From positions 1-64,000 of the forward strand of contig JAISOV010000006.1 of the NCBI GenBank assembly GCA_031275405.1: DNA of 64,000 bases, given 5' to 3'. Below the pieces are notes generated by a model. The model was given only the letters and a program-made list of their open reading frames with translations, was not told where the DNA came from and ran no database searches. The translations under genes were made by a program, and so were the position numbers. Source of the DNA: Clostridium sp. Lineage in GTDB: Bacteria; Bacillota; Clostridia; Lachnospirales; Lachnospiraceae. Shown here piece after piece: positions 53,120 through 61,649 of the stretch; within the stretch, counting starts at the first letter, position 1, and the number at the start of each line of letters is the position of its first letter.

Positions 53120-53202
53120 GAAGGTTGAAAGAATTGCATTCTTTCAACCGGAGATTTGTGCTACGCACAAAGTCTCCAGACTTTGGAAAGGAGCATGGTT
53201 AT
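53120..53202 (+). ncRNA. Triple-hairpin repeat element, copy B (leader of the LivJ-like gene)
   Basis: Hairpin 1: GGTTGAAAGAAT-TGC-ATTCTTTCAACC (53123-53149). Hairpin 2: TTTGTGC-TAC-GCACAAA (53155-53171), with G-C where copy A has G-U. Hairpin 3: CAAAGTCT-CC-AGACTTTG (53168-53185). Then GGAAAGGAGCATGG. It differs from copy A at five positions and one single-base indel over about 82 bp. Confidence 0.65.
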
Positions 53203-53206
53203 CAGA

Positions 53207-54409
53207 ATGATGAAAAAATGCAGCAAGCTGGCAAATATAGCAGTCGTTTCCGCAATGGCCGTTTCTATGTGGGCCGGCTGCGGAAGCAGCGCCGCGACGG
53301 AAGGAACCGCAGCGGGAACAGGCGGCACGGAGGGAGCCTCCGCCGGAGGAAGCGTCTTTCGGATCGGCGGTATCGGGCCTACCACCGGAGGAGCGGCGAT
53401 TTACGGCATAGCGGTCATGAACGCGGCGCGGATGGCAGTGGATAAAATCAATGCGACGGGCGGTGTCAACGGTTATCCGGTGGAGCTGAATTTCCAGGAC
53501 GATGGGCATGACGCCGAAAAATCCGTCCATGCCTACGATACCTTAAAGGACTGGGGCGCACAGATGATCGTCGGCGCTGTGACCAGTACGCCTTGTATCG
53601 CGGTCGCGCAGAAGAGCAGGGAAGACAACATGTTCCAGCTCACCCCGTCCGGAACGGCGGCGGAGTGCGTGCAGTATGATAACGCTTTCCGCGTATGCTT
53701 CGCGGATCCCGAGCAGGGAACCGAGGCGGCGCAATACATTTCCGAAAACAGCCTGGCGGCGAAGGTCGCCGTCCTCTATGACAGCTCGGATGTATATTCC
53801 AACGGCATTTACGAAGCTTTTGCCAAGGAAGCGGGCGCCCGGAATCTAGAAATCGTGTCGGCGGAAGCCTTTACGGCGGATCGCAAGACTGACTTTTCCG
53901 TTCAGCTTCAAAAAGCAAAAAACGCGGGAGCGGACCTGGTATTCCTTCCCATTTACTATACCGAAGCCTCCCTGATCCTGATCCAGGCAGCTGCTATGGA
54001 CTATACGCCTGCTTTTTTCGGCTGTGACGGCATGGACGGAATCCTTGGCGTGGAAAATTTTAACACTTCCTTAGCGGAAGGACTGATGTTCTTATCCCCG
54101 TTCGTAACGGACGCCAATACGGACACGATGGCATTTACGGCGGCTTATGAAGAAAAGTTCGGAGAAACTCCGAACCAGTTCGCGGCAGACGGATATGACG
54201 CTGTCTTCATCCTGAAACAGGCGCTTGAAGCAGGCGACGCCAACCCGGATATGAGTGTTTCGGACTTATGTGAAGCGATCAAAGGAGCTATCACGCGGAT
54301 TGAGTTTGATGGCCTGACTGGCACAGACATTACCTGGGCTGCGAACGGCGAGCCGCGCAAGCTTCCTATCGCGGTCAAGATCCAGAACGGCGTGTATACG
54401 ATGATGTAA
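53207..54409 (+). CDS. Branched-chain-amino-acid-type (LivJ) solute-binding lipoprotein, orphan
   Basis: The precursor has about 400 residues (MMKKCSKLANIAVVSAMAVSMWAGCGSS). The basic start, hydrophobic core and WAGC form a signal peptide with a lipobox; the ATG at 53195 inside the repeat element is in frame but only 1 nt from the SD-like site. The mature protein is a type I periplasmic-binding fold (FRIGGIGPTTGGAAIYGIAVMNAARMAVDKINATGGVNGYPVELNFQDDGHDAEKSVHAYDTL…). The family binds branched-chain amino acids, amides or urea. No livHMGF genes are adjacent, so the permease must be elsewhere or the protein serves as a sensor. Confidence 0.9.
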   Translation: MMKKCSKLANIAVVSAMAVSMWAGCGSSAATEGTAAGTGGTEGASAGGSVFRIGGIGPTTGGAAIYGIAVMNAARMAVDKINATGGVNGYPVELNFQDDGHDAEKSVHAYDTLKDWGAQMIVGAVTSTPCIAVAQKSREDNMFQLTPSGTAAECVQYDNAFRVCFADPEQGTEAAQYISENSLAAKVAVLYDSSDVYSNGIYEAFAKEAGARNLEIVSAEAFTADRKTDFSVQLQKAKNAGADLVFLPIYYTEASLILIQAAAMDYTPAFFGCDGMDGILGVENFNTSLAEGLMFLSPFVTDANTDTMAFTAAYEEKFGETPNQFAADGYDAVFILKQALEAGDANPDMSVSDLCEAIKGAITRIEFDGLTGTDITWAANGEPRKLPIAVKIQNGVYTMM

Positions 54410-54428
54410 GATGGCAGCCACCCTTATC

Positions 54429-54473
54429 GAACCCTGGGTACTGCCCGGAAACGATCGGCGCTGCCCAGGGTTC
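54429..54473 (+). promoter_or_regulatory. Hairpin between the LivJ-like gene and ruvA
   Basis: GAACCCTGGG (54429-54438) pairs perfectly with CCCAGGGTTC (54464-54473), with CTGCCCGG/… pairing possible inside. No T tract follows. ruvA, 16 bp later, lacks a good Shine-Dalgarno, so the hairpin may influence its translation. Confidence 0.5.
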
Positions 54474-54489
54474 AGAATGGATACACACT

Positions 54490-55098
54490 ATGATCGCGTT
54501 TTTAGTTGGAGCGGTTCGAGAGATCGCGCAGGACAATGTCATCCTAGAGGTCAACCATATCGGATACCATGTCAAGGTTTCTTCCGACACGGCTGCCCGG
54601 CTGTCCGGGATGGGAGAGGACGTGCGGCTTCACACCTATACTTATGTGCGGGAAGATACCCTCTGCCTGTACGGCTTTCTGTCGAAAGGAGATCTGGAGA
54701 TCTTCAAGAAATGCATTATGGTGAGCGGCATCGGCCCGAAAGTCGCCTTGGCTCTTCTTTCGGCTATGGACGGGGAATCCCTGCGGTTCGCCATTTTATC
54801 GGGAGATGTGAAGGCCATCGCCAAAGCCCCTGGAATCGGGAAAAAAACGGCGGAAAGGCTGATCCTGGACTTAAAGGACAAGCTTTCCGCTGACGATGTT
54901 TTTCCCCGGCATGGGGCGGGCGCGGCGGACGGCGGCGGAATACAGGCGGACAGCGTACAGAAAAAAGAGGCCATAGAAGCCCTGGTCGCGCTCGGATACG
55001 GGCAGACCGAGGCGGCAAAAGCGGTGAATGCCATAACTGACATAGAAGAAATGGAAACGGGCGCCGTCCTGAAAGCAGCCCTGAAAAAGATGATCTAA
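54490..55098 (+). CDS. ruvA: Holliday junction helicase subunit RuvA
   Basis: This 202-residue protein has an N-terminal OB fold (MIAFLVGAVREIAQDNVILEVNHIGYHVKVSS), two helix-hairpin-helix motifs (VSGIGPKVALALLS and APGIGKKTAERLILDLKDKL) and the C-terminal RuvB-binding domain (EAIEALVALGYGQTEAAKAV). A flexible Gly/Ala-rich linker lies around residues 138-155. It binds the junction and loads RuvB, encoded 47 bp downstream. The start lacks an obvious ribosome site. Confidence 0.97.
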   Translation: MIAFLVGAVREIAQDNVILEVNHIGYHVKVSSDTAARLSGMGEDVRLHTYTYVREDTLCLYGFLSKGDLEIFKKCIMVSGIGPKVALALLSAMDGESLRFAILSGDVKAIAKAPGIGKKTAERLILDLKDKLSADDVFPRHGAGAADGGGIQADSVQKKEAIEALVALGYGQTEAAKAVNAITDIEEMETGAVLKAALKKMI

Positions 55099-55145
55099 AA
55101 AAGGAATCCGAACATACGCCGTAAATTTCGAGGAAACCGGAAGCT

Positions 55146-56183
55146 ATGCCCAGAAGAATGATCGAAACAAACGTGACGGAAGAAGACGCGAAAATAGAAG
55201 GTTCCTTACGGCCTCAGCAGTTATCGGATTACATCGGCCAGATCAAGGTGAAGGAGAACCTGAAAGTCTATATAGAAGCCGCCCGCCGGAGAGGGGAGGC
55301 TCTGGATCACGTGCTGTTTTACGGGCCGCCCGGCCTGGGCAAGACGACTTTGGCCGTGATCATCGCCCATGAAATGGGGGTGAACCTGAAAGTCACCAGC
55401 GGCCCCGCCATTGAGAAGCCCGGAGAGATGGCGGCGATCCTGAATCATCTGGAAGAAAAGGATCTGCTGTTCGTGGATGAGATCCACCGCCTGAACCGCC
55501 AGGTCGAGGAAGTGCTGTACCCGGCCATGGAAGATTACTGTATCGACATCCTGATCGGGAAAGGAGCCAGCGCGCGTTCCGTGCGTCTGGATCTGCCGAA
55601 GTTCACTCTGGTGGGCGCGACGACCAGAGCCGGGCTGCTGACGGCGCCCCTGCGCGACCGCTTCGGTGTGGTTCATCATCTGGAATTTTACGCAGTGGAA
55701 GAACTGAAGCGGATTATCCTGCATTCCGCCCGGATCCTGAATGTCTTCATCGAGGAAAAGGGGGCCGTGGAACTGGCCAGGAGAAGCCGCGGAACGCCAA
55801 GGCTTGCTAACCGGATCCTGAAACGGGTGCGCGATTTTGCCCAGGTAAAATATGACGGCGTGATCACGGAAGAGGTCGCCAGGACGGCCCTGGATCTGAT
55901 GGACGTGGACAAGCTGGGGCTGGATTACATTGACCGGAGCATCCTGCTCACCATGATCCAGAAATTCCATGGAGGCCCGGTAGGGCTGGATACCCTTGCG
56001 GTCGCCGTCGGGGAGGATTCCGGAACGATTGAGGACGTCTACGAGCCTTATCTGATCAAGAACGGGCTGATCAACCGGACGCCCAGGGGCAGGGTGGCGA
56101 CGCAGCTGGCTTACGCCCACTTCGGTCTGGGACTGGCGGAAACGGATACGTTACTGTCCGGCGGGAATACGCCGGAAAACTGA
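55146..56183 (+). CDS. ruvB: Holliday junction branch-migration ATPase RuvB
   Basis: This 345-residue AAA+ motor has [11 protein letters not shown] at the start of the core, Walker [12 protein letters not shown], Walker [11 protein letters not shown], sensor 1 [18 protein letters not shown] with the arginine finger, and the C-terminal winged helix ([18 protein letters not shown]). It drives branch migration with RuvA. The ruvC gene is not adjacent, which is normal in Firmicutes because RecU is used instead. Confidence 0.97.
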   Translation: MPRRMIETNVTEEDAKIEGSLRPQQLSDYIGQIKVKENLKVYIEAARRRGEALDHVLFYGPPGLGKTTLAVIIAHEMGVNLKVTSGPAIEKPGEMAAILNHLEEKDLLFVDEIHRLNRQVEEVLYPAMEDYCIDILIGKGASARSVRLDLPKFTLVGATTRAGLLTAPLRDRFGVVHHLEFYAVEELKRIILHSARILNVFIEEKGAVELARRSRGTPRLANRILKRVRDFAQVKYDGVITEEVARTALDLMDVDKLGLDYIDRSILLTMIQKFHGGPVGLDTLAVAVGEDSGTIEDVYEPYLIKNGLINRTPRGRVATQLAYAHFGLGLAETDTLLSGGNTPEN

Positions 56184-56276
56184 TTCGGTGCTTACACCCG
56201 ATGATTTTGTTACATTTGATCTTGTCCTTGGCCAATGGACGCCGAAAAAATTATTGGGAAAATTCAAAAAAACCTC

Positions 56277-56305
56277 TTGACATTTTGTTTTGCGGTGTAT
56301 AGAAT
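56277..56305 (+). promoter_or_regulatory. Promoter of the tRNA-Leu gene
   Basis: TTGACA (56277-56282), a 17-bp spacer and TAGAAT (56300-56305), about 22 bp before the tRNA. Confidence 0.85.
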
Positions 56306-56327
56306 ATAGGTTGTTCGGTTTGCTTAC

Positions 56328-56411
56328 GCAGGGATGGCGGAATTGGCAGACGCGCACGGTTCAGGTCCGTGTGACAGTAATGTCATGAGGGTTCAAGTCC
56401 CTTTCCCTGCA
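56328..56411 (+). tRNA. tRNA-Leu(CAG)
   Basis: Acceptor arms GCAGGGA (56328-56334) and TCCCTGC (56404-56410), discriminator A, D-arm with GGCGGAATTGGCAGACGC, anticodon loop TTCAGGT giving CAG, a long variable arm (TGACAGTAATGTCA) typical of leucine tRNA, and T-loop GGTTCAAGTCC. The CCA end is not encoded, since CTG follows. Confidence 0.95.
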
Positions 56412-56470
56412 CTGCACTGGAAAGTCTTTCCTGAAACCTATGTCATTCATGGGTTTCCGCATTTTCCTAG

Positions 56471-56516
56471 AACAGAGAGAAGAACGGTGAAGGCGCCGCT
56501 CTTTTCTCTGTTTTTG
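56471..56516 (+). terminator. Intrinsic terminator of the tRNA-Leu transcript
   Basis: AACAGAGAGAAGA pairs with TCTTTTCTCTGTT (13 pairs, one G-T) around a GC-rich loop and is followed by TTTGTT. Confidence 0.85.
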
Positions 56517-56685
56517 TTACCGCTTTTCTCCGCCTTTCCATGGTTCCCTCCCGCTATAAATGGCCTCTGTACGCTCTTAAGCGCCATTCAGGAAGAAAAT
56601 TCCTAAAAAAGAAGGCTGTATCATATCCGCTGGAACGCAGGAGGTTAAGATGCTCTGCAATGCGTTATTTATGCGGCGGAGCTTC

Positions 56686-57672
56686 CTACTTGCTCACCTT
56701 GCCGGCGTCTACCCAGCCGTAAACGCTGGAGGTGCTGTCCGTGTGGATAATGTGGTACGGGTGTTTCGCGCCTTTGCGGATCGCCGTCACCTTCGCCGGG
56801 CCCGCTTTCGGCATGGAGGAATACTTGGAAGCCGCGGCGCTCTTATAATGGGGGCCGCCCGCAAACCGCACTTTATCGCCAACGGCAATGACGGGGGATC
56901 CACCTTCCGCCAGGACGGAAGCGTCTACCCAGCCGTGAACCGTAGATCCGCCGCCCGCGACGGCGACGACATGGTAAGGGTGCGCTCCGGTCGGGTTCGT
57001 CGCCGTGACCTTCGCTTTGCCGGGTTTGCAGGGTTTTCCGGAAGCTGCGGCATAGCTGCTTGTGTAATGAATGATTCCGGAAAACAGCACCGTGTCGCCC
57101 ACTGCGAAAGAGACGGATCCGGCGTTCTCCGTGCCGCTCCGGTTGAGGGAAACCGCAGGCGCGGCGGTTCCTTTGGCACTGTATTTGGGTACGCCGTAGC
57201 CCCTTATCTTCTTTCCGTTCACGGCAATATTACGGTAGCCCACCGCGTCATTGATATTGCCCTCGATCACCTTGATCGTGCTTCCTTTTATGTCCACGAC
57301 AATGCCCACGTGATCCGCGCCGCCCAGGTTGTCGCCGTTTCCGCCATCCTGCCAGTCATAAAAAATGATGTCGCCGGGCTTCGGCGTGTAGGCGTCGTTT
57401 TCCCTCCACGAGCCAAGCTTGCGGAAAAGCTCGATCATCTGGCCGCAGCCGCATTCGGTCGGTATGATGTCGGTAAGCCCGGTGGAGATCGCTATAGCGG
57501 ACACATAGGCGGCGCACCATGCGTCCGTGTACTTCATGGCGTAGCCGCGGGCGAGCGGCTTGTGGGCGTTGTAGATGTCAATGATTTCCTTGTGGCCGCC
57601 GCTGCTTTCCTTGCGCCCTAAAAACGATACCGCCTTGTCTACGAGTTTCTGCCTGATCTGGTTTTCTGTCAT
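56686..57672 (-). CDS. CHAP-domain peptidoglycan hydrolase with two C-terminal repeats (endolysin-like)
   Basis: The protein has 328 residues from the ATG at 57672 behind GGGAGG (spacing 8). The N-terminal domain has the catalytic Cys in YTDAWCAAYVSAIAI, His in GGADHVGIVVDI, and GDIIFYDW, the CHAP/NlpC-P60-like amidase pattern. Two C-terminal repeats of about 60 residues follow (AVGDTVLFSG … HPYHVVAVAGGGSTVHGWVDA, and AVGDKVRFAGG … HPYHIIHTDSTSSVYGWVDA), SH3-like wall-binding modules. There is no signal peptide, so it is built like a phage endolysin released through a holin, but no other phage gene is present. It may be a prophage remnant or a domesticated lysin. Confidence 0.88.
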   Translation of the reverse strand: MTENQIRQKLVDKAVSFLGRKESSGGHKEIIDIYNAHKPLARGYAMKYTDAWCAAYVSAIAISTGLTDIIPTECGCGQMIELFRKLGSWRENDAYTPKPGDIIFYDWQDGGNGDNLGGADHVGIVVDIKGSTIKVIEGNINDAVGYRNIAVNGKKIRGYGVPKYSAKGTAAPAVSLNRSGTENAGSVSFAVGDTVLFSGIIHYTSSYAAASGKPCKPGKAKVTATNPTGAHPYHVVAVAGGGSTVHGWVDASVLAEGGSPVIAVGDKVRFAGGPHYKSAAASKYSSMPKAGPAKVTAIRKGAKHPYHIIHTDSTSSVYGWVDAGKVSK

Positions 57673-58172
57673 TAAGATACCTCCCTGATTCGCGGCCGCC
57701 CCGGCGCAGCCGTTCGTTCTGCTGTTTCCGATTGTTTCCTCAAAGTCCATAAAGGCGGTTTCCGTGTCCGCGTTGCCGCTGATACCAGCCATCTTCCCGG
57801 TGCCGGAGCTTTTCCGTATGGCAGAGGATCCGGAATAGGCGGGGAAGCCTTACCCGCCGCGTAAGCCAGAAAGCGTAGCGGAACAGTGCTGCGGAGAAGC
57901 TGGCAGCAACCGCTATGCTTTATTATGTGCGGAAACAGGAAAGAAGGTGTGCAAAGCGGTATCATCGCCATGCCGAACGGGTTGAAGAATCATAAAACGG
58001 AAACCACTTCACGACGACGTGATAAAATGCTACAATAACCGTGTGACCAAATCCGAAATCATGAGGTGATACGATAACGGATCAGAAGCTGGGAGGAAGA
58101 AAGATTGAGGCCGCGGCTTTTGAGAAAAGGCGCGTAGATTGAGATCAGTGCGGTTCAGAAACGGAGTGCGGG
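57673..58172. other. 500-bp intergenic region between divergent lysin and RNase H genes
   Basis: No gene can be supported. The frame of the lysin stays open to 57792 on the minus strand without a ribosome site there. On the plus strand a promoter lies at 58008-58036 and the rest of the leader before the gene at 58173 is purine-rich without a strong hairpin. The region could hide further remnants of the element that brought the lysin. Confidence 0.4.
58008..58036 (+). promoter_or_regulatory. Promoter of the RNase H / pseudouridine synthase unit
   Basis: TTCACG (58008-58013), a 17-bp spacer and TACAAT (58031-58036); a weak -35 with a good -10. Confidence 0.55.
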
Positions 58173-58841
58173 ATGGCGGCAAAAAAATATTACGCGGTAC
58201 GCAAGGGGAAAGCGACAGGGATCTTCCCTAGCTGGAAAGCCTGTCGGGAAACGGTGGAGGGGTTTCCCGGAGCGGAGTTCCAAGGCTTTCCGGACCTGGC
58301 GGAAGCGGAGCGTTATTTAGGGCTAGGCGGCGCCGTTCCGGCGCAGGACGCACAGGAGGGGCGACTGGTCGTGTATGTGGACGGAAGCTACAGCCACGCG
58401 CTGAAAAGATATGCGTTCAGCTGTGTGTTCCTGCTTCCGGACGGACGCATCTTCACAGAAAACGGGAACGGGAACCAGCCGGATTCCCTTCTGCTCCGGA
58501 ACGTGACGGGCGAAATGCTGGGAGCGATGTTTGCGGTGCGGTTCGCCATCGTGAACGGCTTTGGCTGGGTGGAAATACGGTATGATTATGAGGGGATTGA
58601 AAAATGGGCGACGGGAGCGTGGCGCAGCAAGACGGAGCTGACCCGCAAATACGCGGCGGCCATGCGCAACTGGGGCAGTCAGGTGAAAATTTCCTTTCAG
58701 AAAGTGGCGGCGCACGCCAATGTGTATTACAATGAAGTGGCTGACAGGTTGGCAAAAGAAGCCCTGAAAGCTGGGAACGGCATACCTAGGGCAAGAAAGA
58801 TAGAAGAGATGGAGCCATGGGATGGGGATCAGGATCAATAA
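58173..58841 (+). CDS. Ribonuclease H1-like protein with N-terminal viroplasmin (hybrid-binding) domain
   Basis: This 222-residue protein has residues 4-50 (KKYYAVRKGKATGIFPSWKACRETVEGFPGAEFQGFPDLAEAERYL) forming the viroplasmin/HBD module that binds RNA-DNA hybrids. The RNase H domain supplies Asp in VVYVDGSY, Glu in VTGEMLGAMFA, Asp in EIRYDYEGIEKW and Asp in NEVADRLAKEA, the full DEDD set. It degrades RNA in hybrids. It overlaps the next gene by 20 bp, so the two are co-translated. Confidence 0.92.
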   Translation: MAAKKYYAVRKGKATGIFPSWKACRETVEGFPGAEFQGFPDLAEAERYLGLGGAVPAQDAQEGRLVVYVDGSYSHALKRYAFSCVFLLPDGRIFTENGNGNQPDSLLLRNVTGEMLGAMFAVRFAIVNGFGWVEIRYDYEGIEKWATGAWRSKTELTRKYAAAMRNWGSQVKISFQKVAAHANVYYNEVADRLAKEALKAGNGIPRARKIEEMEPWDGDQDQ

Positions 58842-59520
58842 ATACTTGGCGGAGTGCGGCGTATGCTCCAGGCGGGAGGCGGATAAACTGATTGAGCAGG
58901 GAAAAGTGACCTGGAACGGCAGGGCTGCCGCCCCGGGCGACAAGGTATGCCCGGAGGATGAGGTGACGGTCAGCGGCAAAGCGGTGGAACGCAGAAAGAG
59001 AACCGTGGTGCTTGCCTACTATAAACCGATGGGAGTGGTCTGCACGGAAAAAGACCGCCACGCGGGCCAAACAGTCAAAGACGCAGTACCTTATCCGATC
59101 CGGCTGACTTACGCGGGGCGTCTGGACAAGGATTCGGAAGGCCTGCTGCTGCTGACCAACGACGGAGACCTGATCCACGCGATCACGAGCGCTTGTGGCT
59201 GCCATGAGAAAGAATATCTGGTCAAGGTGGATCGGGAAATCACGTCGGACTTTCTCCAAAGGATGGCGGCAGGGGTCTTTCTGAAAGAACTGGGGGTCAC
59301 GACCGGAGCCTGCCGGCTGGAACGAAAAGGGAAATACACGTTTCGGATCGTACTGACGCAAGGGCTGAACCGGCAGATACGCCGGATGTGCGGGGAGTTC
59401 GGCTATGAAGTGAGAAAGCTCTGCCGTATCAGGATCAGGAATATACAGCTGGGGGACATGAAGCCTGGCGACTGCCGGGAAATTACCGGCGAGGAACTGA
59501 GACAGCTGTATCAAATCTGA
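58822..59520 (+). CDS. rluF: RsuA/RluB/RluF-family 23S rRNA pseudouridine synthase
   Basis: This 232-residue protein has an S4 domain at the start (IRINKYLAECGVCSRREADKLIEQGKVTWNG), then the catalytic block YAGRLDKDSEGLLLLTNDGDL, where the Asp after GRL is the nucleophile, and QGLNRQIRRMCGEFGYEV. KEYLVKV and the terminal arrangement favour the RluF subgroup (target U2604 region), but RluB is possible. Its ATG lies inside the 3' end of the RNase H gene, with an AGATGGAG ribosome site. Confidence 0.88.
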   Translation: MGIRINKYLAECGVCSRREADKLIEQGKVTWNGRAAAPGDKVCPEDEVTVSGKAVERRKRTVVLAYYKPMGVVCTEKDRHAGQTVKDAVPYPIRLTYAGRLDKDSEGLLLLTNDGDLIHAITSACGCHEKEYLVKVDREITSDFLQRMAAGVFLKELGVTTGACRLERKGKYTFRIVLTQGLNRQIRRMCGEFGYEVRKLCRIRIRNIQLGDMKPGDCREITGEELRQLYQI

Positions 59521-59597
59521 AAGAAACTCTTTCGGATGGGGGTTGTCCTCCGGGCAGGACATCCCGCGTTATTTTTTTGGAAAGGAATGATCTGGGC

Positions 59598-61595
59598 ATG
59601 AGAATGGACATGGATAGGAAACATCCCCATGATTCAAAGACCGAAAGAGTCAAGTACCTGACAGACCTCCTCACCAAGGCGGCACAGGCTTATTATGCGC
59701 AGGATGAGGAAATCATGAGCAACTTGGAGTACGATAAACGATACGAGGAACTGGAGAAGCTGGAAGCAGAAACCGGAGTCGTCCTTGCGGGCAGCCCTAC
59801 CAGAAAGGTGGGCTATGAAGCGGTGGAAGAACTTCCCAAGGAGCGTCATGAAAGCCCCATGCTCTCCTTGGAGAAGACCAAGAGCCGGGAAGAACTGCGG
59901 GAGTGGCTTCAAGGCAGACAGGCCCTTTTAAGCTGGAAGCTGGACGGGCTGACGATCGTGCTGACCTACCGGGAGGGCAGTCTGGAGAAAGCCGTCACCC
60001 GAGGGAACGGGGAAATCGGCGAGGTCGTTACCAACAACGCAAAAACGTTCCAGAATCTCCCTATCAACATCCCTTTTCAAGGGGAGCTGGCGCTGCGCGG
60101 GGAGGCCGTCATCACTTATTCGGATTTTGCAAAAATCAATCGGGAGATGGAAGAGGGGCAGCTGAAATACAAGAACCCCCGGAACCTGTGCAGCGGTTCC
60201 GTGCGGCAGTTAAACAGCGAGATCACCGCGAAGCGCGGCGTGAAGTTCTATGCCTTTGCGCTGGTTGCCGCAGAAGGGGCGGACTTTGCGGATTCCAGGG
60301 AAAAGCAGCTCCTGTTTTTACAGGAACAGGGGTTTGCCGTGGTAGACTACCGGAAAGTGGAGGAAGAAACGCTCTTGGGAGCCTTGGAGGAATTTGAAAA
60401 ACGGATCTCCGACTGCGATCTTCCCTCCGACGGACTGGTTCTGGCTTACGAGGATCTTGCGTTCGGGCTTTCTTTGGGGCATACCGCGAAATTCCCGAGG
60501 GATTCCATAGCTTTTAAGTGGGCGGACGAAGAAAAGGAAACGGTCTTAAAAGAAATCGAATGGAGTCCCAGCCGGACGGGACTGATCAATCCGGTCGCCG
60601 TTTTTGAGCCGGTGGAACTGGAGGGAAGCACGGTCAGCCGGGCTTCGGTCCACAATATCAGCGTTCTCAAGAGTCTGGAGCTGGGAATCGGGGACCGGAT
60701 CATGGTGTACAAAGCCAACATGATCATCCCCCAGATCGGGGAGAACCTGACCCGGAGCGGAAACGCGCCGATCCCGGAAACCTGTCCGGTCTGCGGCGCT
60801 GCGACGCAGATCCGGCAGGTGAACGAGGTGCAGTCGCTGTACTGTACGAACGAGGCCTGTACGGCAAAGAAGCTGAAAGCCTTTACCCTGTTTGTCAGCC
60901 GGGATGCCCTGAATATTGACGGGCTGTCGGAAGCGACCTTGGAAAAATTTATCGACCGGGGCTTCCTACGGGAGTTTGCGGATCTGTTCCATCTGGAACG
61001 GTACCGGGAGGAAATCACGGCCATGGAGGGTTTCGGGGAAAAATCCTGCCGCAACCTTTTAGATGGCATACAGGCCGCCAGGAAGACCACCCTCCCGAGG
61101 GTACTCTATGGACTGGGCATTGCCAATGTCGGGATCGCCAACGCGAAGATGTTCTGCCGTCATTTTGATTACGATTTTGAAAAAATGAAACATGCGGAAA
61201 AAGAGGAACTGAGCGCTATCGAAGGAGTGGGGGAAGTGATCGCTTCGGCATTCATGGCATATATGGCGGACGGGAGGAACCGTCAGAAGCTTGAGAACCT
61301 CTGGAAAGAACTGGAATTCTCCATTCCGCAGGCAGCTCCGGGAGGACAGTCTTTACAGGGCAGAAGTTTTGTCGTGACCGGAAGCCTGAACCATTATTCC
61401 GGGCGCGAGGAATTCAAAGCGGCCATCGAGCAAAAAGGCGGCAAAGTGACGGGGAGCGTCACTTCCAAGACGCACTGCCTGATCAATAACGATCCCGGCT
61501 CCGTTTCTTCCAAGAATCAAAAGGCGAAAGAACTGGGGATTCCCATTGTCACGGAAGAAGAATTCCGGAAGAAATATCTGGACGAAGATGATTAG
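59598..61595 (+). CDS. ligA: NAD-dependent DNA ligase LigA
   Basis: The protein has about 665 residues. I use ATG 59598 behind AAAGGAA; a TTG at 59577 is the alternative. The adenylated lysine is in SWKLDGLTIVL (about Lys114), followed by the OB fold, a zinc site CPVCG…CTNEAC (about 385-415), four helix-hairpin-helix motifs and a C-terminal BRCT domain (LQGRSFVVTGSLNHYSGREEFKAAIEQKGGKVTGSV). The KLDGLT form instead of the common KIDGLA marks the clostridial subgroup. It seals nicks in replication and repair. Confidence 0.95.
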   Translation: MRMDMDRKHPHDSKTERVKYLTDLLTKAAQAYYAQDEEIMSNLEYDKRYEELEKLEAETGVVLAGSPTRKVGYEAVEELPKERHESPMLSLEKTKSREELREWLQGRQALLSWKLDGLTIVLTYREGSLEKAVTRGNGEIGEVVTNNAKTFQNLPINIPFQGELALRGEAVITYSDFAKINREMEEGQLKYKNPRNLCSGSVRQLNSEITAKRGVKFYAFALVAAEGADFADSREKQLLFLQEQGFAVVDYRKVEEETLLGALEEFEKRISDCDLPSDGLVLAYEDLAFGLSLGHTAKFPRDSIAFKWADEEKETVLKEIEWSPSRTGLINPVAVFEPVELEGSTVSRASVHNISVLKSLELGIGDRIMVYKANMIIPQIGENLTRSGNAPIPETCPVCGAATQIRQVNEVQSLYCTNEACTAKKLKAFTLFVSRDALNIDGLSEATLEKFIDRGFLREFADLFHLERYREEITAMEGFGEKSCRNLLDGIQAARKTTLPRVLYGLGIANVGIANAKMFCRHFDYDFEKMKHAEKEELSAIEGVGEVIASAFMAYMADGRNRQKLENLWKELEFSIPQAAPGGQSLQGRSFVVTGSLNHYSGREEFKAAIEQKGGKVTGSVTSKTHCLINNDPGSVSSKNQKAKELGIPIVTEEEFRKKYLDEDD

Positions 61596-61649
61596 GAACA
61601 GGCGATGCAAACGACATCAGCCGACCGACAGGAGAAAGAGGAAACCGAA

